Source: Agarivorans aestuarii (lineage in GTDB: Bacteria; Pseudomonadota; Gammaproteobacteria; Enterobacterales; Celerinatantimonadaceae). From it: a stretch of DNA of 64,000 nt. Positions within the stretch are counted from its first letter, which is position 1, and each line of letters begins with the position of its first letter. Location of the stretch: NCBI RefSeq assembly GCF_019670125.1, contig NZ_AP023033.1:1434501-1498500 (forward strand). Reading direction: 5' to 3'. The position numbers and the translations under genes were made by a program. Shown piece by piece: positions 51,747 through 59,955 of this stretch. The notes under the pieces were generated by a model that did not search any database, was not told the DNA's origin, and saw only the letters and a list, made by a program, of their open reading frames with translations.

Positions 51747-51965
51747 ATGAGAGCAAGCTTACGCAGCCATGTTATTAAGGTTTGCCAAAGCAAAATTGAC
51801 GCTAAGGGCAGTAATGTAGGTTTGTCTTTCTATGCGTTTTTTGCCAATAAAAATGATAATCCCGAGCTGCTAATGGAAGCTGCCAGGTGGTGGATTGAAA
51901 CTCATCAGCTCGATCATTTCGAAAAAGCGCATAAAATTAAAGCATTAGTTGAGTCTGAGAATTAA
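51747..51965 (+). CDS. Small conserved protein, DUF6500-like
   Basis: Protein of 72 residues, mixed charge, with no signal or membrane helix: VIKVCQSKIDAKGSNVGLSF, YAFFANKNDNPELLMEAARW, then THQLDHFEKAHKIKALV. It resembles the DUF6500 family from memory; function unknown. It starts 9 bp after the WYL gene on the same strand and very likely forms an operon with it. Confidence 0.7.
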   Translation: MRASLRSHVIKVCQSKIDAKGSNVGLSFYAFFANKNDNPELLMEAARWWIETHQLDHFEKAHKIKALVESEN

Positions 51966-52114
51966 CGCTCACTTGTAGGCTTGTATTTCGGCTCTCTACT
52001 GCTGTTTTTCTAGTGGAGAGTTCGGCTTGAATGTGGATTATTTAACCACTACAATAGCGAACTTTTATTGTTTGATAGAAGGTTGTGGTGCCAAAAGGCG
52101 TCATAAGTAGTTAA

Positions 52115-52777
52115 ATGTTTCGCTCCGCTGTAACAGAAAAAACGCTGTTAAGTTTTTCTAGTTTTTCCTCCTTTTTGTTCGCTTTACTCGGTATCAGCCT
52201 TGGTTTATGGGCCGGTTCTTTAGTGATTGTATTTGATGGTGCCTATTCTTTGGTGAGCCTAGCCTTAACGTTAGTTTCGCTGGGCTCCCTAGCGCTTAGA
52301 AAACACCCTATATTTGAAGAGCAGCCCAATAAAGCATTAATGATAGAGCCTGCGGTTGTAGCCTTCAAAGGCTTGGCTATTAGTGCTATGTGTTTGTTTT
52401 CATTTGGATCTGCGGTTTTGGCTATAGTAAATGGGGGCCGCGATGTAGATACCGGTTTAGCTTTGGTGTTCGGGCTGCTTAATGTTGTTGGTTGTGTCGC
52501 GACTTACCTAATACTAACAAAAGCCAGTAAACAGTCTTTGCTACTGGATGCAGAAGCGAAACAATGGTTAATGGACAGTGTGATAAGTGGGGCGGTACTG
52601 CTCGGTTTTGTGGTGGCTATGCTACTAAGCAAAAGCGCCTATGCTGCATTTGCTGTTTATGCTGATCCGGCAATGGTGATTATTGCCTCAGCATATTTCG
52701 TTTGGGTTCCGCTTAAAATGACCTTACGAGCGCTAAATCAGCTAAATAGTATTAGAAAGCTTGAATTTAGTTATTAG
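52115..52777 (+). CDS. Cation-diffusion-facilitator-like membrane protein with a degenerate metal site
   Basis: Protein of 220 residues with five to six membrane helices in CDF order: SLVIVFDGAYSLVSLAL in helix 2 and KQWLMDSVISGAVLLG in helix 5, then YADPAMVIIASAYFVW. In true CDF zinc or iron exporters helix 2 has Asp-x3-Asp and helix 5 His/Asp-x3-Asp. Here they read Asp-x3-Ser and Gln-x3-Asp, and the C-terminal cytoplasmic domain is missing. It may be a non-metal or accessory member. It appears monocistronic. Confidence 0.72.
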   Translation: MFRSAVTEKTLLSFSSFSSFLFALLGISLGLWAGSLVIVFDGAYSLVSLALTLVSLGSLALRKHPIFEEQPNKALMIEPAVVAFKGLAISAMCLFSFGSAVLAIVNGGRDVDTGLALVFGLLNVVGCVATYLILTKASKQSLLLDAEAKQWLMDSVISGAVLLGFVVAMLLSKSAYAAFAVYADPAMVIIASAYFVWVPLKMTLRALNQLNSIRKLEFSY

Positions 52778-52814
52778 CTGGAAGCGAGCTGTTAATATTT
52801 GGCGAACCGAGAGT

Positions 52815-52850
52815 AAAAAGGCGTAAAGTAATAACTTACGCCTTTTTTGT
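52815..52850. terminator. Bidirectional intrinsic terminator
   Basis: AAAAAGGCGTAA (52815-52826) and TTACGCCTTTTT (52836-52847) form a 12-bp stem with a 9-nt loop, with T after it. It lies between the convergent CDF-like and hypothetical genes. Confidence 0.85.
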
Positions 52851-52855
52851 TTGGC

Positions 52856-53233
52856 TTAGTTGCTGTAGCAGCTATCCCAATCGCCGTAGTTTGCGTCACC
52901 GGCAAGAACTTGCAACTCAACGTCACCTAGTACTTTAACAATGGCGGCATTGGCCAGCTCAATCACGGCATCTAACTCTGCTTGCTCGGTGAAAAAGTTA
53001 ATGGCTACATGGTACTGTTCGTTAAAGTAGGCGATAAACAGCTCCCAGCCTTGCTGTTGTTGGGTATTGGCTAGCTCAGCATCTACTTCATCAAATTTTT
53101 CAATGTCTGCTATAAAACGGATTTCGGCACAGGTCTGTGCAAAAGGTCCAATCGCCATCTTTTTTAGGTGGCGGGCTTTATGGTGGCTTTTAACTTGTGG
53201 TTTGGCTAAATCAGGAACAGAGATAACAGTCAT
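52856..53233 (-). CDS. Hypothetical protein
   Basis: Protein of 125 residues that I do not recognise. It is acidic toward the C-terminus, with a basic His/Lys-rich stretch near the N-terminus (VKSHHKARHLKKM) and no signal peptide or membrane helix. The middle reads as alternating strands and helices (GWELFIAYFNEQYHVAINFF). An AGGT ribosome site precedes the ATG, and codon use resembles that of its neighbours, so I take it to be real. Confidence 0.7.
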   Translation of the reverse strand: MTVISVPDLAKPQVKSHHKARHLKKMAIGPFAQTCAEIRFIADIEKFDEVDAELANTQQQQGWELFIAYFNEQYHVAINFFTEQAELDAVIELANAAIVKVLGDVELQVLAGDANYGDWDSCYSN

Positions 53234-53439
53234 TTTAAGTACCTAGTGGAAAATAGTAATTGGATTCAGCCAGGCAACATTTTTATGCCAAGCTGTTTGA
53301 GCGCGAGCTTAGTCTAGCTGCTGCATTGGCGCAAGCTAAAGCTGAGAGTCTAGCTATTTTTGTACTAGCATAAATCACTGTACATCAAAGCTTACAGTCA
53401 AGTTTTGCCAATTGAGCTTGCTTTGCCTGAGATGGGTTA

Positions 53440-53654
53440 ATATTAGACGGTGCTAGCGAAAAAGTTGTCAGTTTGAGCCGCTGCGCTAGGCAAGACAGAT
53501 GCAAGCATACTGGTAGCTACCATACATACTTTTTGGTGTTGTTGCGGGTATGAGTTGTCGCGCTCTTTTTCGTTTTTTTGAACTTCTATTGTTTTTAAGT
53601 ATTCACGTTCTCGCGTGACTCCCACCTAAGGCCACTGGCCTTAGGTTTTTTTTG
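53440..53654 (+). ncRNA. Candidate small RNA or microprotein transcript with orphan terminator
   Basis: A strong plus-strand-specific terminator lies at 53624-53654: ACCTAAGGCC-ACT-GGCCTTAGGT followed by eight T. No plus-strand gene precedes it, since the CDF-like gene has its own terminator 800 bp upstream. A possible -10 hexamer, TAATAT, lies at 53438-53443. A 22-residue open frame (53550-53618, MSCRALFRFFELLLFLSIHVLA) ends just before the terminator but has only a weak ribosome site. The start is a guess; the rest of the gap from 53234 holds nothing I can name. Confidence 0.4.
53624..53654 (+). terminator. Orphan plus-strand intrinsic terminator
   Basis: A perfect 10-bp stem (ACCTAAGGCC with GGCCTTAGGT) with a 3-nt loop and eight T. 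On the other strand the hairpin is followed by GGGAGTC, so it does not serve the minus-strand dehydrogenase gene at 53695-54582. Confidence 0.85.
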
Positions 53655-53694
53655 TCTGCAGTTTGCTGCTTAATAATAAGCAGCGAAAGGGCAG

Positions 53695-54582
53695 CTAGCG
53701 CTGCTCATCATCGAACTGTTTGATCAGTACTGACGTGTCGGCGCGAGAATAGCCACGCTGTTGTAACTTGGCATATTCATTATCAACTTGTTTGGCTAAA
53801 GGTAAGGCAACGCCCAGTTTGTCGGCTTCATCAAAGCATATTGCTAAGTCTTTTCTCATCCAATCAATGGCAAAGCCAAAGTCAAACTCATTGGCGGTCA
53901 TGCTGCTAGCTCGATTGCTCAGTTGCCAGCTTCCTGCTGCGCCATGCTGCAGCACTTCGACAACTTTGTTTATATCTAGATTAGCGGCTTCTGCCAGTTT
54001 TAAGGCCTCGGATAAACCTTGCAAGATTCCAGTGATACAAAGTTGATTAACCATTTTGCAGCGCTGGCCATAGCCTACCGGCCCGATTAAATTAACGGCC
54101 TTGGCATAGCAATCAAAAACAGCTGCTACTTTGCTTAAAGTGGACTGCTCTCCGCCTACCATTACTGTTAGGCAGCCGTTTACGGCGCCGGCCTCACCAC
54201 CAGATACCGGCGCATCGAGAAATTCAAGTTGGTGGGCTTTGGCCGCGCTATCTAGCTCACTGGCAATTTCTGCCGAGGCAGTGGTATGGTCAACTAAAAT
54301 GCTGCCTGGTTTTGCAGCGCCAATAATGCCCTGTTCACCAAGATAAACCTGCTGCAGATCTTGATCGTTGCCTACACAGCTTAAAATAACATCTGCTTGG
54401 CTAGCGGCTTCCGCTGGGGTAAATGCTTGTTTACCTTGGTACTTGGCTAGCCATTTTTTAGCGGTGGCATCGGTGCGGTTATAAACCACCACTTGGTAGC
54501 CTTGCTGGCTTAAGTGACCAGCCATAGGAAAGCCCATTGTTCCTAAGCCTATAAACGCAACGGTAATTGAAGATGATGTCAT
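53695..54582 (-). CDS. 3-hydroxyisobutyrate/tartronate-semialdehyde reductase family dehydrogenase
   Basis: Beta-hydroxyacid dehydrogenase of 295 residues. The N-terminal Rossmann motif GLGTMGFPMAGHL and the substrate-loop DAPVSGGEAGA are diagnostic; the catalytic Lys is expected in GYGQRCKMVNQL. Members reduce tartronate semialdehyde (GarR), succinic semialdehyde or oxidise 3-hydroxyisobutyrate; the choice is open. The ATG at 54582 has AGGA at 8-base spacing. It is a single-gene unit. Confidence 0.9.
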   Translation of the reverse strand: MTSSSITVAFIGLGTMGFPMAGHLSQQGYQVVVYNRTDATAKKWLAKYQGKQAFTPAEAASQADVILSCVGNDQDLQQVYLGEQGIIGAAKPGSILVDHTTASAEIASELDSAAKAHQLEFLDAPVSGGEAGAVNGCLTVMVGGEQSTLSKVAAVFDCYAKAVNLIGPVGYGQRCKMVNQLCITGILQGLSEALKLAEAANLDINKVVEVLQHGAAGSWQLSNRASSMTANEFDFGFAIDWMRKDLAICFDEADKLGVALPLAKQVDNEYAKLQQRGYSRADTSVLIKQFDDEQR

Positions 54583-54781
54583 AACGGTTGTCCTTAACAA
54601 GTCAAACTAAGTGCAGCAACCCGTGCTGAATTATTAACGATAGTTGCATTGAACTAGTTCATTGGCAATTGTTTGGGCGTTAATTGAAGCTTTAACTAAA
54701 AATTGACTTATTTTGCTGGTTCAATCTGGGTTCTTAGGCGCTTATAAGCTAAAGACCGTAAGTCTTTTTCGTTGTTAGCCA

Positions 54782-55471
54782 TTAAGAGCTGAACTTTAAC
54801 AGATGCATACTAAGTTCAAGCAATAGATTGCGATTAGTGATCATTGAGTCCCAGGATATAAACACTAAAGTTAAGCCACTACCTAGAACTATCCAGCGCC
54901 ATCGATAAATACAGGTATCTTGGCCAGTAAAACGCTTGTGCAAAAAGAACATACCAGCAAAGAGTAATACGAGAAAACACCAGTAATAAGCAACATCGTA
55001 TGCTTCTGACGCTGACATTGCTAAGGTTTGATGGCAAAACGCCAGCAAAAAAATGAGAGAGTTAAACAGAGCTGGAACTTGAAATAGGGTTCTTTGAAAG
55101 GCTTCGCTAATAAAGTATTGCGATTGCTTGGCGACAATATTCTGTTCTAAGTAAACTAAGTCTGAGTCTAGCTCTAGAGTTGTCTGCAATATACTTATTT
55201 GGGGAATTAGCTGGTCAACAATGTATTGCCAACGTACAAATATTTGTCTTAGTTTGCTCAGATGAATGCTATCAACAATGTATAAAGCAAAGGGAAGGAA
55301 AATGACCGCAAACATTCCTGCTGGCTCTGATACTTGGGTAAGCAGTAATCCAAAAAGTGCAACCTTAATATAGGTGATTCGAGTGAGCGCAAGTTTGTCA
55401 CTGACAATATCAACACGGGCTTGAAGCAAATAGTTTGTAAGAAACTCTAGCTGTATCTTTTCTTTGCACAT
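54782..55471 (-). CDS. Hypothetical membrane protein
   Basis: Protein of 229 residues that I do not recognise. It has about five hydrophobic segments (two near 30-70, two near 130-175 and one near 190-210), with a polar middle (QISILQTTLELDSDLVYLEQN). AAAAGGAGG precedes the ATG at 55471, which settles the start; the in-frame extension upstream is not needed. It is divergent from the MocR-type gene at 55626. Confidence 0.7.
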   Translation of the reverse strand: MCKEKIQLEFLTNYLLQARVDIVSDKLALTRITYIKVALFGLLLTQVSEPAGMFAVIFLPFALYIVDSIHLSKLRQIFVRWQYIVDQLIPQISILQTTLELDSDLVYLEQNIVAKQSQYFISEAFQRTLFQVPALFNSLIFLLAFCHQTLAMSASEAYDVAYYWCFLVLLFAGMFFLHKRFTGQDTCIYRWRWIVLGSGLTLVFISWDSMITNRNLLLELSMHLLKFSS

Positions 55472-55625
55472 AGAGCCTCCTTTTGAGGTAATAGAGCTAA
55501 TTGTAGTTACTAATCGTCTGCTGGGTAGCAATAAATAGTGCGGCTCTATGGCAGAATCTTTTGAACAGTAGTTATTCACGAAATATCATGCAGATAGCTT
55601 TATCCTGCTAATTGTAAATAAGGGA

Positions 55626-57005
55626 GTGAGCGTAGGTTTGCTAGATACATTACTGCTAGGTTTTAATCCAAAAGCTCGACCTCTATATCTTGAAATTGCT
55701 CGGTGCATCGAGAATGCCATCTTAAAGGGGCAGCTAGACTATCAAGATAAATTACCAGCGCATCGAACTCTCGCCAGTGAAATTGGCAGTAGTGCGGTAA
55801 CGGTGCGACAGGCTTACCAAGAATTAGAAAGCAAAGCGCTGCTAAGCTCTGGGGTTGGCAAGGGTACTTTCGTTTCTTTTAACGTAAATCTTAGCGCTGG
55901 CATTAAAGGGCGTACTCAGAATGAGTTCAACCTTTCCTTGGTTACACCGTTAAATGGCCCCTTACTTAAGCCTTTAAGCATTCAGCTAAGCGCGCTTGCC
56001 AATGCTGACTTAAGTGCCTATTGCGATTATGAGGCAGATGCCGGTAACGCAGAGCAGTTGGCCATTTTGCATCAATGGCTGCAAACTCAAGGCATTGATT
56101 GTGAAAAGAGCCAAGTGATTGTCTGCCATGGTGCCCAGCATGCTTTATTGGTTGCAGTATTGGCCTGTACTCAAGTAGGGGATAGGGTTGCAGTAGAAAG
56201 CTTGTGTTATCCGGGGATCCTCTCGGTGCTCCGCCAAACTGGCAGAATACCTGTGCCAGTGGCGCTTGATGAGCAGGGTCTAGTGCCTAACTCTTTAGAA
56301 CGGCTGCATGAGCAACAAACTATACGGGCGTTAATGCTGGTGGCTTCGTGTCAAAACCCAACTGGAACGGTAATGCCGAATCAGCGGCGTGAGCAACTAG
56401 CGAAGGTGGTTAAGCGTTGCGCTATTCAAGTGATAGATGACGATATTTATGGCTTTTTGGCTGCAGAAGAGATCAAACCCTTTTATCATTTTGCCCCGCA
56501 GCAAAGCATCTATCTAACGAGTTTGTCTAAGTGTGTATCGCCGAGTTTGCGGTTAGGGCTGTTGGTGGTACCTAAAAGTAGTCGTGACGATTATATAAAT
56601 TTGGTGAGAACAACGGTTTGGTTGCCTTCGCCCTTACTTATGCAGCTAGCTTGTCAGTTAATTAACAGTGGAGCTGTAGCCAAAATAACTCAATGGCAGA
56701 AGCGTCAAGCATTGGCGCGACAGAATTTGGCAAAAACAATGCTCAATGAACTAGAGTTTGTTAATCAGCATTTGGCTGACCATTGTGCCTACCACCTGTG
56801 GTTATATCTGCCACAGGGCTGGACCAGCCAGGCCTTTGTAGAGGTAATGATCGGCCATCATATCCATGTAAGTGGTGAGCAGCATTTTAGCTTCGAGGGT
56901 AAACAGCGACCGGCAGTGCGTATTAGCCTCATGGCCACGCAAAGTCTATCCGATCTAAAACATGCGTTAGGTTTAATTCGTGATGTTTTGCTGCGGCGAA
57001 TTTAA
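55626..57005 (+). CDS. MocR-type GntR regulator with aminotransferase domain
   Basis: Protein of 459 residues with an N-terminal GntR winged helix (LPAHRTLASEIGSSAVTVRQ, then AYQELESKALL) and a C-terminal fold-type I aminotransferase domain that binds PLP; its Lys lies in TSLSKCVSPSLRLG. MocR proteins such as PdxR sense PLP or amino-acid derivatives. No pdx or gab genes lie next to it, so its target is unknown. The GTG at 55626 is the likely start, though spacing to AAGGGA is short. Its stop is one base from the stop of the convergent HxlR gene. Confidence 0.88.
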   Translation: MSVGLLDTLLLGFNPKARPLYLEIARCIENAILKGQLDYQDKLPAHRTLASEIGSSAVTVRQAYQELESKALLSSGVGKGTFVSFNVNLSAGIKGRTQNEFNLSLVTPLNGPLLKPLSIQLSALANADLSAYCDYEADAGNAEQLAILHQWLQTQGIDCEKSQVIVCHGAQHALLVAVLACTQVGDRVAVESLCYPGILSVLRQTGRIPVPVALDEQGLVPNSLERLHEQQTIRALMLVASCQNPTGTVMPNQRREQLAKVVKRCAIQVIDDDIYGFLAAEEIKPFYHFAPQQSIYLTSLSKCVSPSLRLGLLVVPKSSRDDYINLVRTTVWLPSPLLMQLACQLINSGAVAKITQWQKRQALARQNLAKTMLNELEFVNQHLADHCAYHLWLYLPQGWTSQAFVEVMIGHHIHVSGEQHFSFEGKQRPAVRISLMATQSLSDLKHALGLIRDVLLRRI

Positions 57006-57006
57006 G

Positions 57007-57375
57007 CTACTCGTGGGCCTTTTGATAGGCTTTTCCCCAGTCACAAAGCAAATCTAAGGCCGGATTTAATTGTTCGGCTAAAGCGGTTGGGGTGTACTCA
57101 ACCCTTGGTGGCACTTCGGCAAATACTTTGCGTTCTATCAGCTTATCTTTTTCTAAATCACGCAGTTGTTGGGTTAAGGTTTTTTGAGTGATTTTTGGGA
57201 TCTCTCGTTTTAGTTCACCAAAACGTAGCGTTTTACCACGTAGTTGATACAAGATAATCACCTTCCATTTACCACCAATTACTTCAATGGCGGTCGAAAC
57301 AGGGCATTCATGCTTTTGCTCTGTCAAAGAAACTTCACAATTTTTTTCTGGGCTAGAAGCCGCTGAATCCAACAT
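57007..57375 (-). CDS. HxlR-family transcriptional regulator
   Basis: Winged-helix protein of 122 residues with the family signature CPVSTAIEVIGGKWKVIILY, followed by LRFGELKREIPKITQKTLTQ and the wing around PPRVEYTPT. HxlR proteins such as YodB or QorR sense electrophiles or redox state through Cys; here Cys residues lie near the N-terminus and in ECPVS. The ATG at 57375 has GAGG at six bases. It is divergent from the GST and OYE genes, which it probably controls. Confidence 0.9.
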   Translation of the reverse strand: MLDSAASSPEKNCEVSLTEQKHECPVSTAIEVIGGKWKVIILYQLRGKTLRFGELKREIPKITQKTLTQQLRDLEKDKLIERKVFAEVPPRVEYTPTALAEQLNPALDLLCDWGKAYQKAHE

Positions 57376-57442
57376 TAGGCACCTCGAGGAAACTAAATAT
57401 CTAATTAGTGCGTACTTGTAGTTCGCTAAAAGCGTTCTTATA

Positions 57443-57484
57443 GTTACCAAAAGATACTATGTTTCGTTTGGATACAAAAGTTAT
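57443..57484. promoter_or_regulatory. Two related sites between HxlR and GST genes, candidate HxlR operators
   Basis: GTTACCAAAAGATAC (57443-57457) and GATACAAAAGTTAT (57471-57484) share the core AAAAG flanked by GTTAC/GATAC-type ends, about 28 bp apart centre to centre. They lie 50-90 bp before the GST start codon in the divergent intergenic region. Binding by the HxlR protein is inferred. Confidence 0.45.
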
Positions 57485-57532
57485 ATCGATTGGCCAAGCG
57501 CATATTTGTTAATTTATACAAGGAATCACTCG

Positions 57533-58204
57533 ATGTCAGCCATTTATAAGCCGAACCAAACTATTGAACTGATAAGTTTCAAGCTTTGCCCCTTTGTGCA
57601 ACGCTCGGTGATTACTTTATTACACAAAGGTATCGATTTTGAGATTAAGTACATTGATTTGGCCAACAAACCAGACTGGTTTTTAGCACTATCTCCTTTA
57701 GGCAAAGTGCCGGTGCTTAAGTACGGCGACGATGTCTTGTTTGAGTCTGCGGTGATAAACGAGTTCTTGGATGAAATTACCGAAGGCTCTTTAATGCCGA
57801 GTGACCCTCTACAAAAAGCCAAAGATCGCGCATGGATAGAGTTTTCAAGCCAAGTATTAATGGCGCAGTATCAAACCTCATTAGCCAAAAATCAGGATGA
57901 CTTTGTTCAAGCAGAAGCTGGGCTAAACGACAAGCTCTCGCGTCTAGAAGCTTTAACCAGTGATAAGGGCTTTTTTAATGGCGAAGACTTAGCCTTAATC
58001 GACACCGCATTAGCGCCATTGTTTACCCGTTTTGCGGCGATAGAAAGCTTGTTTGAGCGCGATTTACTTGCAAACTTTCCCAAGCTAAAGGCGCTAGGGC
58101 AACACTTGTTAGCCTTGCCAGAAGTATCGGGCTCGGTAGTTGAGAACTTTAACTCACTGTTTGCCGATTACTTAGGTAATGCCGAGAGTTGGCTTACTAA
58201 GTAG
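57533..58204 (+). CDS. Glutathione S-transferase family protein
   Basis: Protein of 223 residues. The thioredoxin-fold N-terminal domain has CPFVQR with Cys19 in the active-site position, as in omega- and beta-type GSTs, and the cis-Pro and Ser of GKVPVLKYGD and FESAVINEFL. The all-helical C-terminal domain follows. It probably conjugates or reduces electrophiles. AAGGA precedes the ATG at 57533 at 8 bases. It is cotranscribed with the OYE gene 50 bp downstream. Confidence 0.9.
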   Translation: MSAIYKPNQTIELISFKLCPFVQRSVITLLHKGIDFEIKYIDLANKPDWFLALSPLGKVPVLKYGDDVLFESAVINEFLDEITEGSLMPSDPLQKAKDRAWIEFSSQVLMAQYQTSLAKNQDDFVQAEAGLNDKLSRLEALTSDKGFFNGEDLALIDTALAPLFTRFAAIESLFERDLLANFPKLKALGQHLLALPEVSGSVVENFNSLFADYLGNAESWLTK

Positions 58205-58254
58205 CTCGCTAAAACGTTTGTTTATTACTTTTAATGATCTTAAAGGATAAAGAT

Positions 58255-59343
58255 ATGTCTCTAAGCCAACTGTTTACACCAATCAAACTGGGCGATATAG
58301 AACTGAAACATCGTGTTGTTATGGCGCCGCTTACCCGTTCTCGTTCTGCCCAACCCGGCGACTACCCCTACGAGCTTAACGTGGAATACTATTCACAGCG
58401 AGCGAGTGCTGCTCTTATTATCAGCGAAGCTACGCAAGTGTCCGCTCAGGCCAAGGGCTATGCTTTTACGCCAGGTATTCATAGCGAGCAACAAATTGCC
58501 GGTTGGAAAACAATTACTGATGCTGTGCACGCCAAGGGCGGAAAAATCGTGCTGCAACTTTGGCATGTTGGCCGTATTTCTCATTCGGTTATTCAAGAAA
58601 ATGGTGAATTGCCGGTTGCGCCGTCGGCGATAGCCGCAGAAGGACAAGCCTTTACTGAACAGGGATTTTTAGATTTTGAAACGCCACGAGCGCTTGAAAC
58701 AGAAGAGCTAGCTTCAATTGTTGAGCAGTTTAAACAAGGCGCTATTAATGCTAAAAAAGCCGGATTCGACGGTGTAGAAATTCATGCTGCCAATGGCTAT
58801 TTACTGGATCAGTTTCTCAAAGACGGAACCAACCAGCGTGACGACATCTATGGTGGTTCAATAGAAAATCGAGCGCGCTTAAGCTTGGAAGTTACCCAAG
58901 CAGTGACCGAGGTATGGGGAGCGGGTAGAGTAGGGATTAGAATCTCGCCAACCGGCACCTTTAACTCGATGTCTGATAGTAATCCTCAAGCTTTGTTCAA
59001 CTACTTGGTTGAGCAGCTTAGCCCCATGAAGCTTGCTTATCTCCACGTAGTAGAGAATTTTGCTGGAGCAAGCAGCGAAGGTTTCGACTTCACTCAGTTG
59101 CGCAGCCGCTTCGCGGGCGCATACATGGCAAATGGTGGTTATAGCGCGAACAGTGCAGAACAAGCCATTGCAGAAGACAGTGCCGACCTCGTGTCGTTTG
59201 GCTCCCCGTTCATTGCCAACCCTGATTTACCCGAGCGCTTTAAACAAGGTGCGGAGTTGAATGAGTTAGACCAAGACACTTTATATGGTGGTGGAGCGAA
59301 AGGTTATACCGATTACCCCTTTCTAATGAGTGTAAGCTCTTAA
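58255..59343 (+). CDS. Old-yellow-enzyme family alkene reductase (NemA-like)
   Basis: FMN-dependent NADPH oxidoreductase of 362 residues, a TIM barrel. LFTPIKLGDIELKHRVVMAP and PLTRSRS at the N-terminus, LQLWHVGRISH, and DQFLKDGTNQRDDIYGGS are the hallmarks of the NemA/OYE class; it reduces electrophilic alkenes and nitro compounds. AAGGA precedes the ATG at 58255 at seven bases. With the GST and the divergent HxlR regulator it forms an electrophile-stress unit, ending at the terminator at 59414. Confidence 0.93.
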   Translation: MSLSQLFTPIKLGDIELKHRVVMAPLTRSRSAQPGDYPYELNVEYYSQRASAALIISEATQVSAQAKGYAFTPGIHSEQQIAGWKTITDAVHAKGGKIVLQLWHVGRISHSVIQENGELPVAPSAIAAEGQAFTEQGFLDFETPRALETEELASIVEQFKQGAINAKKAGFDGVEIHAANGYLLDQFLKDGTNQRDDIYGGSIENRARLSLEVTQAVTEVWGAGRVGIRISPTGTFNSMSDSNPQALFNYLVEQLSPMKLAYLHVVENFAGASSEGFDFTQLRSRFAGAYMANGGYSANSAEQAIAEDSADLVSFGSPFIANPDLPERFKQGAELNELDQDTLYGGGAKGYTDYPFLMSVSS

Positions 59344-59413
59344 GTTTTCATTTCTTTGCGAAAAAGCTGAAGCAAGAAATGTTTGTGCAAGTCCACAATT
59401 CCCTGTGGTGTTT

Positions 59414-59438
59414 GGCCTCGCGTGCGAGGCCTTTTTTT
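59414..59438 (+). terminator. Intrinsic terminator of the GST-OYE operon
   Basis: GGCCTCGC-GT-GCGAGGCC followed by seven T, about 70 bp past the OYE stop codon. Confidence 0.9.
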
Positions 59439-59441
59439 GTG

Positions 59442-59900
59442 TTATTGAATCGAGCGATAGGCTTGTTGAAAACCATTAAGAATCACTGGAAATGCAGTTT
59501 GTTGTTGGCTGCTTTTAACAATGTAAGCCACCGACATGACTTGGCTACTTTGCAAATCTTCGATTAGCTGTTTATCTGCCACTACATTTACTTCACAGAG
59601 TTTTTCATCGCAATTAGTAATAGGCAGGTGTAAAGGCTTTTGTTGGTCTATTTTTAAACCAATTCCCTTTTTGGGGTCTGCTTTGGCACTAATTCTAATT
59701 TTTAGAATAGGTTGTTCACTGTGATCGAAATAGCTTATGCCTGCGATTACATCCGCTGCATCTCCTTGCTGCTTCATCACCATTTGGGTAATAACACAAG
59801 GTTTTCCTACAGGGCATTTTACTGTCCAAGCTTCAAAGTCTTTAGCATAGCTAGAAAAAGATATTAAAGCAGAACACAGAATTAAGATTAGATATTTCAT
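59442..59900 (-). CDS. IalB-family secreted protein
   Basis: Protein of 152 residues with a signal peptide (about 1-19, ending in SSYAKD) and an invasion-associated locus B (IalB) domain: DFEAWTVKCPVGKPCVITQM, paired Cys residues, and LPITNCDEKLCEVNVVADKQ. In Bartonella and Rhodobacterales the family is periplasmic; its molecular role is unknown. It lies downstream of the PEP-CTERM gene, with a terminator between them, so it is probably expressed on its own. Confidence 0.85.
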   Translation of the reverse strand: MKYLILILCSALISFSSYAKDFEAWTVKCPVGKPCVITQMVMKQQGDAADVIAGISYFDHSEQPILKIRISAKADPKKGIGLKIDQQKPLHLPITNCDEKLCEVNVVADKQLIEDLQSSQVMSVAYIVKSSQQQTAFPVILNGFQQAYRSIQ

Positions 59901-59914
59901 CAGTTTTCCATAAC

Positions 59915-59939
59915 AAAAAAGGGAGCTATTTGCTCCCTT
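59915..59939 (-). terminator. Intrinsic terminator of the PEP-CTERM gene
   Basis: AAGGGAGC-TATTT-GCTCCCTT; the A run on its left gives the minus strand a T tract, 17 bp after the stop codon. Confidence 0.85.
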
Positions 59940-59955
59940 GTTTAGAACATCAATC

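Noticed and set aside
53443-53625. 60-residue open frame on the minus strand
   Set aside because: It lacks a ribosome site and resembles no protein; the plus-strand terminator suggests that the signal here is on the other strand.
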